Shown here: in pieces, positions 47,481 to 57,530 of the stretch
Layout of the letters: every line of letters begins with the position of its first letter
Numbering within the stretch: position 1 is the stretch's first letter
DNA from: Betaproteobacteria bacterium
Lineage (GTDB): Bacteria > Pseudomonadota > Gammaproteobacteria > Burkholderiales > Burkholderiaceae_C
Direction of reading: 5' to 3'
Length of the DNA: 61,029 nucleotides
Assembly (NCBI GenBank): GCA_009923315.1
Contig: RFTU01000006.1
Location: forward strand, 1-61,029
Made by a program: the position numbers and the translations under genes
Notes under the pieces: model-generated
What the model was told of the DNA's origin: nothing
Seen by the model: the letters and a program-made list of their open reading frames with translations, nothing else
Database searches by the model: none

Positions 47481-48389
47481 TCAGGCGTTGGACGCCTGCC
47501 CTGCGGCCCTGGCCGCGGGGAGATCGCCAAGGCCCCCGTTGGGCACGCGGGTGACCCGGAACCAGCGCACCGCACCGCCGCGCGCGAGCATGACCACGAA
47601 GCGCAGACCGCCCACATCCACCGATTCACCGCGGCGTGGCACGCGGCCCAGTTCGTGCGCCACCAAACCGCCGATGGTCTCAAACTCGTCTTCGGGGAAG
47701 CTCAACCCGAAGATGCGGTTGACTTCTCCGATCGGCCCGTCCCCGGCCACCCGGTAGGAGCCATCGGCCAGCGTGTAAACCGCCGACTCGCCATCGGCGA
47801 CATCGAACTCATCTTCAATCTCGCCGACGATTTCCTCCAGCACATCCTCGATGGTGACCAAGCCGGCGGTCTGACCGAACTCATCGATGACGATGGCCAT
47901 GTGGTTGCGGTTGGACCGGAAGTCGCGCAGCAATTCGGTCAGGGCCTTGCTCTCGGGCACAAAGACCGCGGGCCGCAGCAAGGTGCGCAAATGGAGTTCG
48001 GGCGCTCGCTGCAGCTTGATCAGGTCCTTGGCCATGAGGATGCCGATGATGTTCTCGCGCGAACCGTCCACCACCGGGAAGCGGGAGTGGGCGGTGCGGA
48101 TCACGGTGTCGAGCAACTCCTCGAACGGCTGCGCCAGGTCCAGCACGTCCATGCGCGGCGCCGCCACCATCACATCGCCGGCGGACTTGTCCGAAAGGCG
48201 CAGCACGCCCTCCAACATGCGGCGGGCGTCAGGTTCGATGAGGCTGCGGTGCTCGGCTTCGGCCAGCGATTCGAGCAGTTCTTCGCGTGAATCCGGACCC
48301 GGGGAGATGAAATCGACCAGACGGTCCAAAAGGGTGCGGCGGTCGACGGGGGGCGCTGAGGAGCGCCCAGTAGGGTGGGGTTCTGACAC
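47481..48389 (-). CDS. corC: CorC/HlyC-family transporter-associated CBS protein
   Basis: 302 residues from a GTG at 48389 (VSEPHPTGRSS). Two CBS domains (DVMVAAPRMDVLDL and AVFVPESKALTELL) are followed by the CorC_HlyC domain (DGSYRVAGDGPIGEVNRIFGL). The acidic patch IVGEIEDEFDV links them. It is linked to Mg/Co efflux and found upstream of lnt. The start is uncertain, as no strong ribosome binding site is seen; the frame is open to 48572. Confidence 0.87.
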   Translation of the reverse strand: MSEPHPTGRSSAPPVDRRTLLDRLVDFISPGPDSREELLESLAEAEHRSLIEPDARRMLEGVLRLSDKSAGDVMVAAPRMDVLDLAQPFEELLDTVIRTAHSRFPVVDGSRENIIGILMAKDLIKLQRAPELHLRTLLRPAVFVPESKALTELLRDFRSNRNHMAIVIDEFGQTAGLVTIEDVLEEIVGEIEDEFDVADGESAVYTLADGSYRVAGDGPIGEVNRIFGLSFPEDEFETIGGLVAHELGRVPRRGESVDVGGLRFVVMLARGGAVRWFRVTRVPNGGLGDLPAARAAGQASNA

Positions 48390-48501
48390 AGCGGGTGTCG
48401 GCAGTGAAGGAGCGCGCAGGATACCCCAGCTTGACAGATGGCGCCTCTTGAACCACAGTCCGGCGCCCCCAAATACTGGGATTGACCGATTCGCCCGCAC
48501 C

Positions 48502-49572
48502 ATGACCACCTCACTGATTCCCGCCACCATCCTCACCGGCTTCCTGGGATCGGGCAAGACGACCCTGCTCAAGCGGGTGCTGACTGAAGCCCACGGTCAG
48601 AAGATCGCCGTCATCGAAAACGAGTTCGGCGAAGAGAATATCGACAACGACATCCTGGTGGCCGACACCCAAGAGCAGATCATCCAGATGAGCAACGGCT
48701 GCATCTGCTGCACCATCCGAGAAGACCTGCGTGCCACGCTGGCCGACCTGGCCGAAAAGCGCCGCAAGGGTGAACTGGACTTCGAGCGGGTGGTCATCGA
48801 GACCACGGGTGTGGCCGACCCCGGCCCGGTGGCACAGACCTTCTTCATCGACGACGAGGTGGCCGCCAGCTTCCAGCTGGACTCCATCATCACGCTGGTG
48901 GACGCCAAACACGCGCACCAGCAGCTCGACACCCGCCAGGAAGCCCGCCGCCAGGCCGGCTTCGCCGACCGCATCTTCATCAGCAAGGCCGACCTCGTCA
49001 CGCCCAACGACATCGAGGTGCTGACCCATCGCTTGCGCCACATGAACCCGCGTGCGCCCATTGAGGGCGCCCATTTCGGCGAGGTGCCCATCGCCAAGGT
49101 CTTCGACCTCAAGGGCTTCAACCTCAACGCCAAGCTCGACATCGACCCGGATTTCCTCAAAGCCGAAGACCATGCGCATGATCATGATCATGATCACGGG
49201 CACACCCATGGGCACGACCACCACGATCATGAGCATGGCGAGCACTGCGACCATCCGCACCACCATCACCACGACGACGATGTGAAGTCCTTCGTCTTCC
49301 GGGCCGACCGGCCTTTCCACGCCGAGCGCTTGGAGGATTTCCTGGGCTCGATCGTGCAGGTGTACGGGCCCAAGATGCTGCGCTACAAGGGTGTGCTCTA
49401 CATGAAGGGCCACGAGCGCAAGGTGATCTTTCAGGGTGTGCACCAGCTGATGGGCAGCGACCTCGGTCCCAAGTGGGCCGCCGGCGAGAAGAAGCAGAGC
49501 AAGATGGTGTTCATCGGGATCGATCTGCCCCGCGACATCCTGCTCCAGGGTCTGGAGCAATGCCTGAGCTGA
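48502..49572 (+). CDS. G3E-family GTPase (COG0523/CobW-like metal chaperone) with His-rich loop
   Basis: 356 residues. The Walker A GFLGSGKTT is at 13-21, the metal motif GCICC at 66-70 (Cys67, 69, 70), VIETTGVADPGPV (Walker B region) and the guanine-specificity SKAD. A loop at about 223-262 is packed with His and Asp, typical of zinc- or nickel-handling members. The C-terminal CobW domain includes RADRPFHAERLEDFL. Upstream lies the divergent corC gene. Metal identity is inference; zinc is most likely. Confidence 0.88.
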   Translation: MTTSLIPATILTGFLGSGKTTLLKRVLTEAHGQKIAVIENEFGEENIDNDILVADTQEQIIQMSNGCICCTIREDLRATLADLAEKRRKGELDFERVVIETTGVADPGPVAQTFFIDDEVAASFQLDSIITLVDAKHAHQQLDTRQEARRQAGFADRIFISKADLVTPNDIEVLTHRLRHMNPRAPIEGAHFGEVPIAKVFDLKGFNLNAKLDIDPDFLKAEDHAHDHDHDHGHTHGHDHHDHEHGEHCDHPHHHHHDDDVKSFVFRADRPFHAERLEDFLGSIVQVYGPKMLRYKGVLYMKGHERKVIFQGVHQLMGSDLGPKWAAGEKKQSKMVFIGIDLPRDILLQGLEQCLS

Positions 49573-49788
49573 GCGACGTTGTGCCGCCGCCGGGCAAGCT
49601 CTGGGCCCGTGATTACAATCGCGCCCGCCCAGACGTGGGCCCGAGGAGGCCTCTGGCGACCCCTGGCGATTTCTTGGCCGCTCGAAGGAGCTACGGGTAC
49701 GACCGGATACGCCGATCGCGGGGGCAGGAAGAGACTCCATGCCCCATGACGGGCCCCCAATTGGCGCACGTCGGATGAGGAGACGAAG

Positions 49789-51171
49789 TTGAGCAAGAGC
49801 ACGGCCAAGCCGGCGACCTCCAAGGCTGCCCAATCTGCGAAGGCGGGTGTCAAACCCGCGGCGTCCAAGAAGCGCCTGTCCGCTTCCAAACCGTCGGTCA
49901 AAGCGGCCGCCAAGCCGTCCGCCAAGCCGTCCGGCAAGCCCGTGGGCAAGGCATCTTCCAAGCCCGCCGCCAAGCCCACCGCCAAAGCGGCGCCGAAGTC
50001 TGCGGCAAAAGGCGCAAAAAAGGCCGCCCCAAAGGGGGCCGTGAAGAGCGCGGTCAAGTCCAAAGCTCGGGCCAGTGCCAAACTGTCCAAGGTGAGCAAG
50101 CCGGTCAAGGCGACCAAACCGGCCAAGGCCATTGGGGTAGCCAAACCGGCGGCCAAGGTGGCGCGCAAGCCGGCGCCCAAGAAGCCCGTCGGCAAGGTCG
50201 GGGCTCGGGCGGTCTCCAAGAAGCCTGCGGCCCACTCGTCCAGGCCACCATCGGGCAAGCCCCGCAACACGGTATCGAGCAAATCCACGAACACAGCAGC
50301 GACCAAGCCCTCCGCCAAGCCCTCCGCCAAGCCCTCTGCCAAGAGGTCCGCCGCTCCCGCGGCCAAAGCCGCCACCCCCACCAAAGCCCCGGTGGCGCGC
50401 ACGGCCCCGAACACCAACCGATCCAAGACGGTGGGTCACCCAACGGGACCCGCCCCCTCTCAGAAAGCATCCGTGAAATCCATCGCTGCGCCGGCAACGT
50501 CGGCCTCCGCTCCGTCCCAGGCCACGGCGTCCACCGCCACGGCCACCACCCCCCGCGCCGGCGGCAGGGCTCGGCTCAGCCGGGCCGAGGCCAACAGCCA
50601 GCCGATACCGGCCGCCCCCATTCACCCGGCCAATCGCTTCGCCGACCGCTTCGCGCCGGCCAAGCCCAGCGCGCGCCACTGGCCTGAGCCCCTGCTGGAC
50701 ATCAAGCCGGCCGGCAAGCCCGATCCCAAGCTGGCCAATGCATGGAAGGCCAAGGCCGGCCGCGATCTCACCGAGCCTGAGCTGTTGGCCATGCCGGCCG
50801 GCGAGTACATGAACGACAAGCAGATCGAGTTCTTCAAGTCGCGCCTGAGCGCTCTGAAGGAAGACCTGCTGTCCAACGCCGGTGAAACCACCGAGCATCT
50901 GCGCGAAGACACCACCATCGTGCCCGACCCAGCCGACCGTGCCACGATCGAGGAAGAACACGCTCTGGAGTTGCGCACCCGGGACCGCGAGCGCAAATTG
51001 CTGCGCAAGATCTCCCAATCCCTGGCGCGCATCGATTCGGGGGAGTACGGCTATTGCGAGGAGACCGGCGAGCCCATCGGCTTGGGGCGTCTGCTCGCAC
51101 GGCCTACGGCCACCCTGTCCTTGGAAGCGCAACAGCGCCGCGAACTCAAACAGCGCATGTTCGGTGACTGA
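49789..51171 (+). CDS. dksA: DksA-type RNA polymerase-binding factor with long Lys/Ala/Pro-rich N-terminal tail
   Basis: 460 residues from a TTG at 49789, with AGGAG upstream. The first about 270 residues are a low-complexity, histone-H1/AlgP-like tail of KPSAKPSAK-type repeats. The last about 120 residues are DksA: the coiled-coil tip Asp380 and Asp383 in PDPADRATIEEEH, then RTRDRERKLLRKISQSL. The zinc finger has a single Cys (Cys423, YCEETGEPIGLGRLLARPTA), so no zinc site, as in other betaproteobacterial DksA. It modulates transcription with ppGpp. E. coli DksA has only about 150 residues. Confidence 0.88.
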   Translation: MSKSTAKPATSKAAQSAKAGVKPAASKKRLSASKPSVKAAAKPSAKPSGKPVGKASSKPAAKPTAKAAPKSAAKGAKKAAPKGAVKSAVKSKARASAKLSKVSKPVKATKPAKAIGVAKPAAKVARKPAPKKPVGKVGARAVSKKPAAHSSRPPSGKPRNTVSSKSTNTAATKPSAKPSAKPSAKRSAAPAAKAATPTKAPVARTAPNTNRSKTVGHPTGPAPSQKASVKSIAAPATSASAPSQATASTATATTPRAGGRARLSRAEANSQPIPAAPIHPANRFADRFAPAKPSARHWPEPLLDIKPAGKPDPKLANAWKAKAGRDLTEPELLAMPAGEYMNDKQIEFFKSRLSALKEDLLSNAGETTEHLREDTTIVPDPADRATIEEEHALELRTRDRERKLLRKISQSLARIDSGEYGYCEETGEPIGLGRLLARPTATLSLEAQQRRELKQRMFGD

Positions 51172-51189
51172 GTCCTGCGTGGGCGGTCG

Positions 51190-51750
51190 ATGAGCGAGCA
51201 GCCCGTCTTCCACGGCACCACCATCGTGAGCGTGCGCCGTCAGCGGCCGGATGGTCGCTGGCAGGTGGCCTTGGGCGGAGACGGCCAGGTCACCTTGGGC
51301 CACATCGTGGTCAAGGCCAGTGCGCGCAAGGTGCGCAAGCTGCACAAGGACCAGGTGCTGGCGGGCTTTGCGGGCGCGACAGCGGACGCCTTCACGCTCT
51401 TCGAACGATTTGAGGCCAAGCTGGAAAAGCACCAAGGTCACCTGGCCCGAGCGGCCATTGAGCTGACGCGGGATTGGCGCACCGACCGCGTCCTGCGTCG
51501 CCTGGAAGCCATGTTGGCGGTGGCCGACCGCAGTGCCAGCTTGATCATCACCGGCAATGGCGATGTGCTGGAGCCCGAACGCGGCATCGTGGCCATCGGC
51601 TCGGGTGGGGCCTATGCGCAGGCTGCGGCCCAAGCCCTGTTGACCCACACCGACATGGGTGCCCCCGACGTCGTCAAACGCGCCCTTGAAATCGCCGGGG
51701 AACTCTGCATCTACACCAATCAGAACCACACGATCGAAGTGTTGGACTGA
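51190..51750 (+). CDS. hslV: ATP-dependent protease proteolytic subunit HslV
   Basis: 186 residues. After a nine-residue propeptide the mature N-terminal catalytic Thr is Thr10 in [49 protein letters not shown] and [13 protein letters not shown] are family motifs. It forms a double hexamer with HslU, encoded 79 bases downstream on the same strand, in the cytoplasm. Confidence 0.96.
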   Translation: MSEQPVFHGTTIVSVRRQRPDGRWQVALGGDGQVTLGHIVVKASARKVRKLHKDQVLAGFAGATADAFTLFERFEAKLEKHQGHLARAAIELTRDWRTDRVLRRLEAMLAVADRSASLIITGNGDVLEPERGIVAIGSGGAYAQAAAQALLTHTDMGAPDVVKRALEIAGELCIYTNQNHTIEVLD

Positions 51751-51829
51751 GTGCGGCGGCGCCGAAGGTGTCCGCCCGAAGCGGCCCGGGCGCGAGCAGG
51801 CGCCGCCACATCGCCCGAAGGAGACGCCC

Positions 51830-53194
51830 ATGAGCGCCATGACCCCCCAGGAGATCGTCTCTGAGCTGGACCACCACATCGTGGGCCAACAGTCGGCCAA
51901 GCGGGCGGTGGCCATCGCGCTGCGCAACCGCTGGCGTCGCCAGCAGGTGGATGAAAAGCTGCGACATGAGATCACGCCCAAGAACATCCTGATGATTGGC
52001 CCCACCGGGGTCGGCAAAACCGAGATCGCCCGCCGCCTGGCACGCTTGGCCGACGCCCCGTTCATCAAAGTGGAGGCCACCAAGTTCACCGAGGTGGGCT
52101 ATGTGGGCAAGGATGTGGACACCATCGTGCGCGATCTGGTGGACGTGGCCGTCAAGCAGGAACGCGAGCGGCAAGTGCGCTCCAAGCGCAGCCTGGCCGA
52201 AGACGCCGCCGAAGACCGCATCCTGGACGTGTTGATTCCGCCACCGCGTGCGGCCACCCCCGCCTCGCCCTTCGGGTTCGGTGAATCATCAGCGCCTGTG
52301 CGACCGTCGACCGACAGCGCGGCACGGCAGACCTTCCGCAAGCGTCTGCGCGAAGGTTCGCTCAACGACACCGAAATTGAGATCGAATTGGCCGACGCCA
52401 AGCCCACCCTGGAGGTCATGGGCCCACAAGGCATGGAAGAGATGGCCGAGCAGCTCAAGGGCCTGTTTTCTCAGATGGGGACCGGGCGGCGCAAGACGCG
52501 CAAGCTCAAGATCAAAGAGGCGCTGAAACTGCTGGTGGAAGAGGAAGCCGCCAAGCTGGTCAATGAGGACGAGATCAAGTCTGCCGCGCTGGCGCACGCC
52601 GAGGGCAACGGCATCGTCTTCATCGACGAAATCGACAAGGTGTGTTCACGCAGCGAAGGCGGCGGCACAGCCGAGGTCTCGCGCCAAGGCGTTCAGCGTG
52701 ACCTGCTGCCCCTGGTGGAAGGCACCACGGTGAGCACCAAATATGGACCCGTGAGAACCGACCACATCCTGTTCATCGCCTCGGGGGCCTTTCACCTGGC
52801 CAAACCCAGTGACCTCATCCCTGAATTGCAGGGCCGCTTTCCGATCCGCGTGGAGTTGGGTGCCTTGAGCGTGGACGACTTTGAGGCCATCCTCACCAGC
52901 ACCCATGCCAGCATCGTCAAGCAGTACCAGGCCCTGCTGGCCACCGAAGGGCTGGAGCTGGTGTTCGAGGCTGACGCCATCCGCCGCTTGGCTCAAATCG
53001 CCTATGACGTCAACGAGCGCATGGAAAACATCGGCGCGCGCCGGCTGGCCACCGTCATGGAGCGCCTGTTGGACGACATCAGCTTCGACGCGCCCAATCG
53101 GTCTGGCACGACCGTGACGATCAGCGCTCAGCAGGTGGATGAGAGGCTGAGCGAGCTCTCGAGCAACGAAGACCTGTCGCGCTTCATCCTTTGA
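51830..53194 (+). CDS. hslU: HslU, ATPase subunit of the HslUV protease
   Basis: 454 residues from the ATG at 51830 ([17 protein letters not shown]), with a GAAGGAG ribosome binding site. Walker [10 protein letters not shown] is at 57-65, Walker [11 protein letters not shown] near 265, and the pore motif GYVGKDVD is present. The family C-terminus [13 protein letters not shown], which docks into HslV, is intact. It unfolds substrates and feeds them to HslV. Confidence 0.97.
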   Translation: MSAMTPQEIVSELDHHIVGQQSAKRAVAIALRNRWRRQQVDEKLRHEITPKNILMIGPTGVGKTEIARRLARLADAPFIKVEATKFTEVGYVGKDVDTIVRDLVDVAVKQERERQVRSKRSLAEDAAEDRILDVLIPPPRAATPASPFGFGESSAPVRPSTDSAARQTFRKRLREGSLNDTEIEIELADAKPTLEVMGPQGMEEMAEQLKGLFSQMGTGRRKTRKLKIKEALKLLVEEEAAKLVNEDEIKSAALAHAEGNGIVFIDEIDKVCSRSEGGGTAEVSRQGVQRDLLPLVEGTTVSTKYGPVRTDHILFIASGAFHLAKPSDLIPELQGRFPIRVELGALSVDDFEAILTSTHASIVKQYQALLATEGLELVFEADAIRRLAQIAYDVNERMENIGARRLATVMERLLDDISFDAPNRSGTTVTISAQQVDERLSELSSNEDLSRFIL

Positions 53195-53199
53195 CTTCC

Positions 53200-53220
53200 A
53201 GGGCGCCGCCCTATTGTTGT
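53200..53220. terminator. Probable bidirectional terminator between hslU and coaX
   Basis: AGGGCG and CGCCCT form a 6-bp GC-rich stem with a very short loop, followed by the T-rich ATTGTTGT. It falls between the stops of two convergent genes (hslU and coaX, 16 bases apart) and overlaps the coaX stop. Confidence 0.5.
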
Positions 53221-54017
53221 GCGGCCATGCCACGCAGCTGACGCTGGGGCTGGCGCAACTCACGCTGGGCCTGCAGGGCCAACAGACCGTCGAAGATCAG
53301 GCCCTCGACCAGTTCGTGCTCGATCTGCAGGTGCGGTGCCACCTTCCACCCCGCGCCGCCGGTGATCAGCGTCAGGGGCTGAAGACCCGTGCGCTGTCTG
53401 AGGTGCCGGTGCAGCCGCTCGATCGCACCGGTGATGGCGTAGTTGCCACCGCTGGTCAGCGCATCCGAGGTGTTGGTGGGGAACAGTTGCACCTCACCGG
53501 TGGGCACCCGCAGGCCCGCGGTGCCCGATTCCAGTGCTCGCAGCATGATGCCGTGTCCCGGCAGGATCAGGCCACCCAGGAAGGTCCCCTGGGGATCGAG
53601 CGCATCCACGGTGACGGCGGTTCCGATCATGACCACCAGCGCCGGTTGGACCAGGCCGCGGTGCTGGACGTGCCAGCGCGCGCCGATGAGCGCGGTCCAG
53701 CGGTCTGCGCCCAAGCGCGTGGGGTGGTCGTAGCCGTTGTTCACCCCGGCGTCCTGAGCAGAGGGCACCACCCAGCTCGGCGCGGTGTCCCACAGTTCAA
53801 GCTGCTCTTCCACCCGACGCCGTACCGCATCGCCGGCCACATTGCAGCCCAGGATGGCGCGCGGCGCGGGCAGCGCCTTCCAGTCACCCTCGGCCAGCGC
53901 ATCGATGTTCTCCAGGAACACCGCGCCCTGCAGGCGCGGCACACCGCCGGGCATCGCCGCGTCGTGCAGCGCCCACTTCAACCGGGTATTGCCGATGTCG
54001 ATGGCCAGAAAGCTCAT
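53211..54017 (-). CDS. coaX: Type III pantothenate kinase
   Basis: 268 residues. It phosphorylates pantothenate, the first step of CoA synthesis. The nucleotide motif [17 protein letters not shown] at the N-terminus, [14 protein letters not shown] and [22 protein letters not shown] are characteristic, as is [13 protein letters not shown] near the end. It is divergent from icmF; the 186-base gap between the two holds a LiuR-type palindrome closer to icmF. Confidence 0.93.
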   Translation of the reverse strand: MSFLAIDIGNTRLKWALHDAAMPGGVPRLQGAVFLENIDALAEGDWKALPAPRAILGCNVAGDAVRRRVEEQLELWDTAPSWVVPSAQDAGVNNGYDHPTRLGADRWTALIGARWHVQHRGLVQPALVVMIGTAVTVDALDPQGTFLGGLILPGHGIMLRALESGTAGLRVPTGEVQLFPTNTSDALTSGGNYAITGAIERLHRHLRQRTGLQPLTLITGGAGWKVAPHLQIEHELVEGLIFDGLLALQAQRELRQPQRQLRGMAAQQ

Positions 54018-54106
54018 GGAAAACAGGTTATCAGAGCGGCGCGCGCATCGGCAGCAGCCAGACCTGGCGTCCGCCGTGCGCCAGAATTCAGTGGCATCAT
54101 TGCGGA

Positions 54107-54128
54107 TTGACGTTTACGTTAACGTCAA
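54107..54128. promoter_or_regulatory. LiuR-type operator upstream of icmF
   Basis: The core ACGTTTACGTTAACGT (54110-54125), flanked by TTG and CAA, differs from the liuB consensus at one internal base over 22 positions. It lies 76 bases upstream of the icmF ATG and 90 bases from the coaX ATG. This is the only such element outside the leucine gene block in the window. Confidence 0.78.
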
Positions 54129-54203
54129 TCGTCATCAGGCGTCACGGGCGCGCCGATCGACCCCGCGATGCCCATCGTTGCCCGAGCGTTTCCGAGGCTC
54201 TCC

Positions 54204-57200
54204 ATGACCGACCTGTCCGCCGACTTCAAGGCCCTGGCCCAATACCGCCCCACCCATAAGGTGCGTTTCGTTACCGCCGCCAGCCTATTTGACGGGCACG
54301 ACGCGGCGATCAACATCATGCGGCGCATTCTGCAGGGCATGGGCGCAGAAGTGATCCACCTCGGGCACAACCGTTCGGTTGATGAGGTGGTCACCGCCGC
54401 CCTTCAGGAAGATGTCCAGGGTATCGCGGTCAGCTCCTACCAGGGTGGTCACGTCGAGTACTTCAAGTACATGGTGGAACTTCTGCGCTCGCGCGGCGGC
54501 TCGCACATCCAGGTGTTCGGCGGCGGCGGCGGCGTGATCGTGCCGGCGGAAATCCGTCACCTGAACGAACATGGCGTGCGCATCTACAGCCCGGAAGACG
54601 GTCAGCGCATGGGCCTGCAGGGCATGATCGGCGAAATGATGATGCGCTGTGACCGGGACCTCTCGGTTCACGCGCCCGACCGCGTGGACGCGGTGCAGGG
54701 CCACACCGGCGCGGCCTGGCGCGCCTTGGCGCAATTGATCACCGCCCTGGAAAACGGCAAGGCCCCGGCGGAAATGGTCGCCGCAGTACGCGCCGCAGCG
54801 GCCACGCGGGCCATACCCGTGTTGGGCATCACCGGTACGGGTGGCGCAGGTAAGTCCTCACTCACAGACGAACTGATACGCCGCATCCGGCTGGATCAGG
54901 ACGACGCGCTGCGCATCGCGGTGATCTCCATCGACCCCTCGCGCCGCAAGAGTGGCGGGGCGCTGTTGGGCGACCGCATCCGCATGAACGCGATCTCGCC
55001 ATGGTCCAAACCGGCCGGCTCTTCGACCGACACCGGGGCCCGCGTCTTCATGCGGTCGCTGGCCACGCGAGAAGCCGGCAGCGAGATTTCCCAGGCCCTG
55101 CCCGATGTGGTGGCCGCCTGCCGCGCGGCAGGCTTTGACCTGGTGATCGTGGAGACCTCGGGGATCGGCCAGGGAGACGCTGCCATCGTGCCCCATGTGG
55201 ACATCCCGATGTATGTGATGACGCCAGAGTTCGGTGCGGCCAGTCAGCTCGAGAAGATCGACATGCTGGACTTCGCCGAATTCGTGGCGATCAACAAGTT
55301 CGATCGCAAGGGATCGATGGACGCGCTGCGCGATGTGGCCAAGCAGGTGCAGCGCAACCGTGAAGCCTGGACGGTCAAGACCGAAGAGATGCCCGTGTAC
55401 GGCACCATGGCCAGCCGCTTCAACGACGACGGCGTCACGGCGCTGTACCAGGGCCTGAAGGAGCGGCTGGGACAGCTCGGCCTGAGACTCCGCGACGGCC
55501 GGCTGCCCCTGGCGAACACCCGCTACAGCACCCAGCAAACGCCCATCGTGCCGCCGGCGCGCGTGCGTTACCTGGCCGACATCGCCGACACGGTACGTGG
55601 CTACAAGCGGCGGGTGGCCCATCAGGTGCGCCTGGCGCGCGAGGTGCAGCAACTGCGCGAAGCCGCGCGCATGCTCAGCGTGGACAAGCCGGACAAGCCG
55701 CGAGCAGCGGAAGCCGCGCTGGACCTGGCCTCCAAGCGGGAAGCCGAATTGGGACCCGACGCGAGGAAGCTGCTGAACCAGTGGCCGGACATGCAAAAGG
55801 CCTACGCCGGTGACGAGTACGTGGTGAAGATCCGCGACAAGGAAGTTCGCACCGCCCTGACGCACACCACGCTGTCGGGCAACAAGATCCGCAAGGTGGC
55901 CCTTCCACAGTACGAGGACCACGGTGAAGTCCTGAAGTGGCTGATGCTGGAGAACGTGCCGGGCAGCTTCCCCTACACCGCCGGCACCTTCGCCTTCAAG
56001 CGCGAGGGCGAGGACCCCACGCGCATGTTCGCCGGCGAGGGCGATGCCTTCCGTACCAATCGCCGCTTCAAAGTGGTGTCCGAAGGCATGCCGGCCAAGC
56101 GGCTGTCCACCGCCTTCGACTCGGTGACCCTGTATGGCCACGACCCTGACCACCGTCCCGACATCTACGGCAAGGTGGGCAACTCGGGTGTGTCGATCGC
56201 CACGCTGGACGACATGAAGGTGCTTTACGGCGGCTTTGACCTCACGAACCCGTCGACTTCGGTCAGCATGACGATCAATGGGCCTGCCCCGACGATCCTG
56301 GCGATGTTCATGAACACGGCCATCGACCAGAACCTGGAGAAGTTCAAGGCGGACAACGGTCGAGAGCCCACGGCCGATGAAGCACAAAAGATCCGGGCCT
56401 GGACGCTGGCCAATGTGCGCGGAACGGTGCAGGCCGACATCCTCAAGGAAGACCAGGGGCAGAACACCTGCATCTTCAGCACCGAGTTCTCGCTGAAGGT
56501 GATGGGCGATATCGCGGCGTACTTTGTGCATCACGATGTGCGCAACTTCTACTCGGTCTCGATCAGCGGCTACCACATCGCCGAAGCGGGGGCCAACCCG
56601 ATTTCGCAGCTCGCCTTCACCTTGAGCAACGGCTTCACCTTCGTGGAAGCGTATCTGGCGCGGGGCATGCGCATCGATGACTTCGCCCCCAACCTGAGCT
56701 TCTTCTTCAGCAATGGCATGGACCCGGAGTACACGGTGTTGGGCCGTGTGGCGCGCCGCATCTGGGCCACGGCCATGCGTGACCGCTACGGCGCCAATGA
56801 ACGATCACAGAAGCTGAAGTACCACATCCAGACCTCAGGCCGCTCACTGCATGCCCAGGAAATCGCCTTCAACGACATCCGCACCACCTTGCAGGCCCTG
56901 ATTGCGATCTACGACAACTGCAATTCGCTGCACACCAACGCCTACGACGAAGCCATCACCACGCCCACCGAAGAGAGTGTGCGCCGCGCGATGGCGATCC
57001 AGCTCATCATCAACCGCGAGTGGGGCCTGGCCAAGAACGAGAATCCCAACCAGGGCGCCTTCATCATGGATGAACTCACGGAGCTGGTCGAGGAGGCCGT
57101 GCTCGCCGAGTTCGAGAAGATCGCCGAGCGTGGTGGTGTGCTGGGCGCCATGGAGACCGGCTACCAGCGCAGCAAGATCCAGGAAGAGAGCATGCACTAC

Positions 57201-57518
57201 GAAATGCTCAAGCACACCGGCGAGCACCCCATCATCGGCGTGAACACTTTCCGCAATCCCCACGGCGATCCGGTACCCGAGCACATCGAGCTTGCGCGCT
57301 CTACGACTGAGGAGAAGGAGTCGCAGCTCAAGCGCCTGCGTGACTTCCATGCGCTGCACGCGGCACAGGCCGGCCCTATGTTGCAGCGGCTGCAACAGGC
57401 GGTGATGGAAGACGCCAATGTGTTCGAGGTGCTGATGGATGCGGTACGCGTGTGCTCACTGGGGCAGATCACCGCGGCGCTGTTCGAAGTGGGTGGACAG
57501 TACCGCCGCAGCATGTAG
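54204..57518 (+). CDS. icmF: Fused B12-dependent acyl-CoA mutase (IcmF: isobutyryl-CoA mutase with its G-protein chaperone)
   Basis: 1104 residues. The order is B12-binding domain, then MeaI-like GTPase, then the mutase barrel. The B12 motif has [12 protein letters not shown] (His32 the cobalt ligand). The GTPase has [17 protein letters not shown], near 214-222, and [16 protein letters not shown]. The mutase part has [20 protein letters not shown] and [20 protein letters not shown]. This order is specific to IcmF and separates it from methylmalonyl-CoA mutase. Known enzymes interconvert isobutyryl/n-butyryl-CoA and isovaleryl/pivalyl-CoA. The ATG at 54204 (MTDLSADF) has GAGG just upstream. 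Confidence 0.94.
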   Translation: MTDLSADFKALAQYRPTHKVRFVTAASLFDGHDAAINIMRRILQGMGAEVIHLGHNRSVDEVVTAALQEDVQGIAVSSYQGGHVEYFKYMVELLRSRGGSHIQVFGGGGGVIVPAEIRHLNEHGVRIYSPEDGQRMGLQGMIGEMMMRCDRDLSVHAPDRVDAVQGHTGAAWRALAQLITALENGKAPAEMVAAVRAAAATRAIPVLGITGTGGAGKSSLTDELIRRIRLDQDDALRIAVISIDPSRRKSGGALLGDRIRMNAISPWSKPAGSSTDTGARVFMRSLATREAGSEISQALPDVVAACRAAGFDLVIVETSGIGQGDAAIVPHVDIPMYVMTPEFGAASQLEKIDMLDFAEFVAINKFDRKGSMDALRDVAKQVQRNREAWTVKTEEMPVYGTMASRFNDDGVTALYQGLKERLGQLGLRLRDGRLPLANTRYSTQQTPIVPPARVRYLADIADTVRGYKRRVAHQVRLAREVQQLREAARMLSVDKPDKPRAAEAALDLASKREAELGPDARKLLNQWPDMQKAYAGDEYVVKIRDKEVRTALTHTTLSGNKIRKVALPQYEDHGEVLKWLMLENVPGSFPYTAGTFAFKREGEDPTRMFAGEGDAFRTNRRFKVVSEGMPAKRLSTAFDSVTLYGHDPDHRPDIYGKVGNSGVSIATLDDMKVLYGGFDLTNPSTSVSMTINGPAPTILAMFMNTAIDQNLEKFKADNGREPTADEAQKIRAWTLANVRGTVQADILKEDQGQNTCIFSTEFSLKVMGDIAAYFVHHDVRNFYSVSISGYHIAEAGANPISQLAFTLSNGFTFVEAYLARGMRIDDFAPNLSFFFSNGMDPEYTVLGRVARRIWATAMRDRYGANERSQKLKYHIQTSGRSLHAQEIAFNDIRTTLQALIAIYDNCNSLHTNAYDEAITTPTEESVRRAMAIQLIINREWGLAKNENPNQGAFIMDELTELVEEAVLAEFEKIAERGGVLGAMETGYQRSKIQEESMHYEMLKHTGEHPIIGVNTFRNPHGDPVPEHIELARSTTEEKESQLKRLRDFHALHAAQAGPMLQRLQQAVMEDANVFEVLMDAVRVCSLGQITAALFEVGGQYRRSM

Positions 57519-57530
57519 GACTGCTCGGGC

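Noticed and set aside
48390-48501. Zur box upstream of the G3E GTPase
   Set aside because: I looked for a GTTATA-type AT-rich palindrome in the gap and found none.
49900-50600. Short tandem repeats that at first sight resemble a repeat array
   Set aside because: The units are in-frame Lys-Pro-Ser-Ala codons of the DksA tail, with no constant spacer structure, so this is not a CRISPR array.
48511-52089. A 1192-codon open frame on the minus strand
   Set aside because: It mirrors the G3E GTPase, DksA, hslV and hslU genes; its Gly/Arg-rich middle is the antisense of the Lys/Ala/Pro repeat. Not a real gene.
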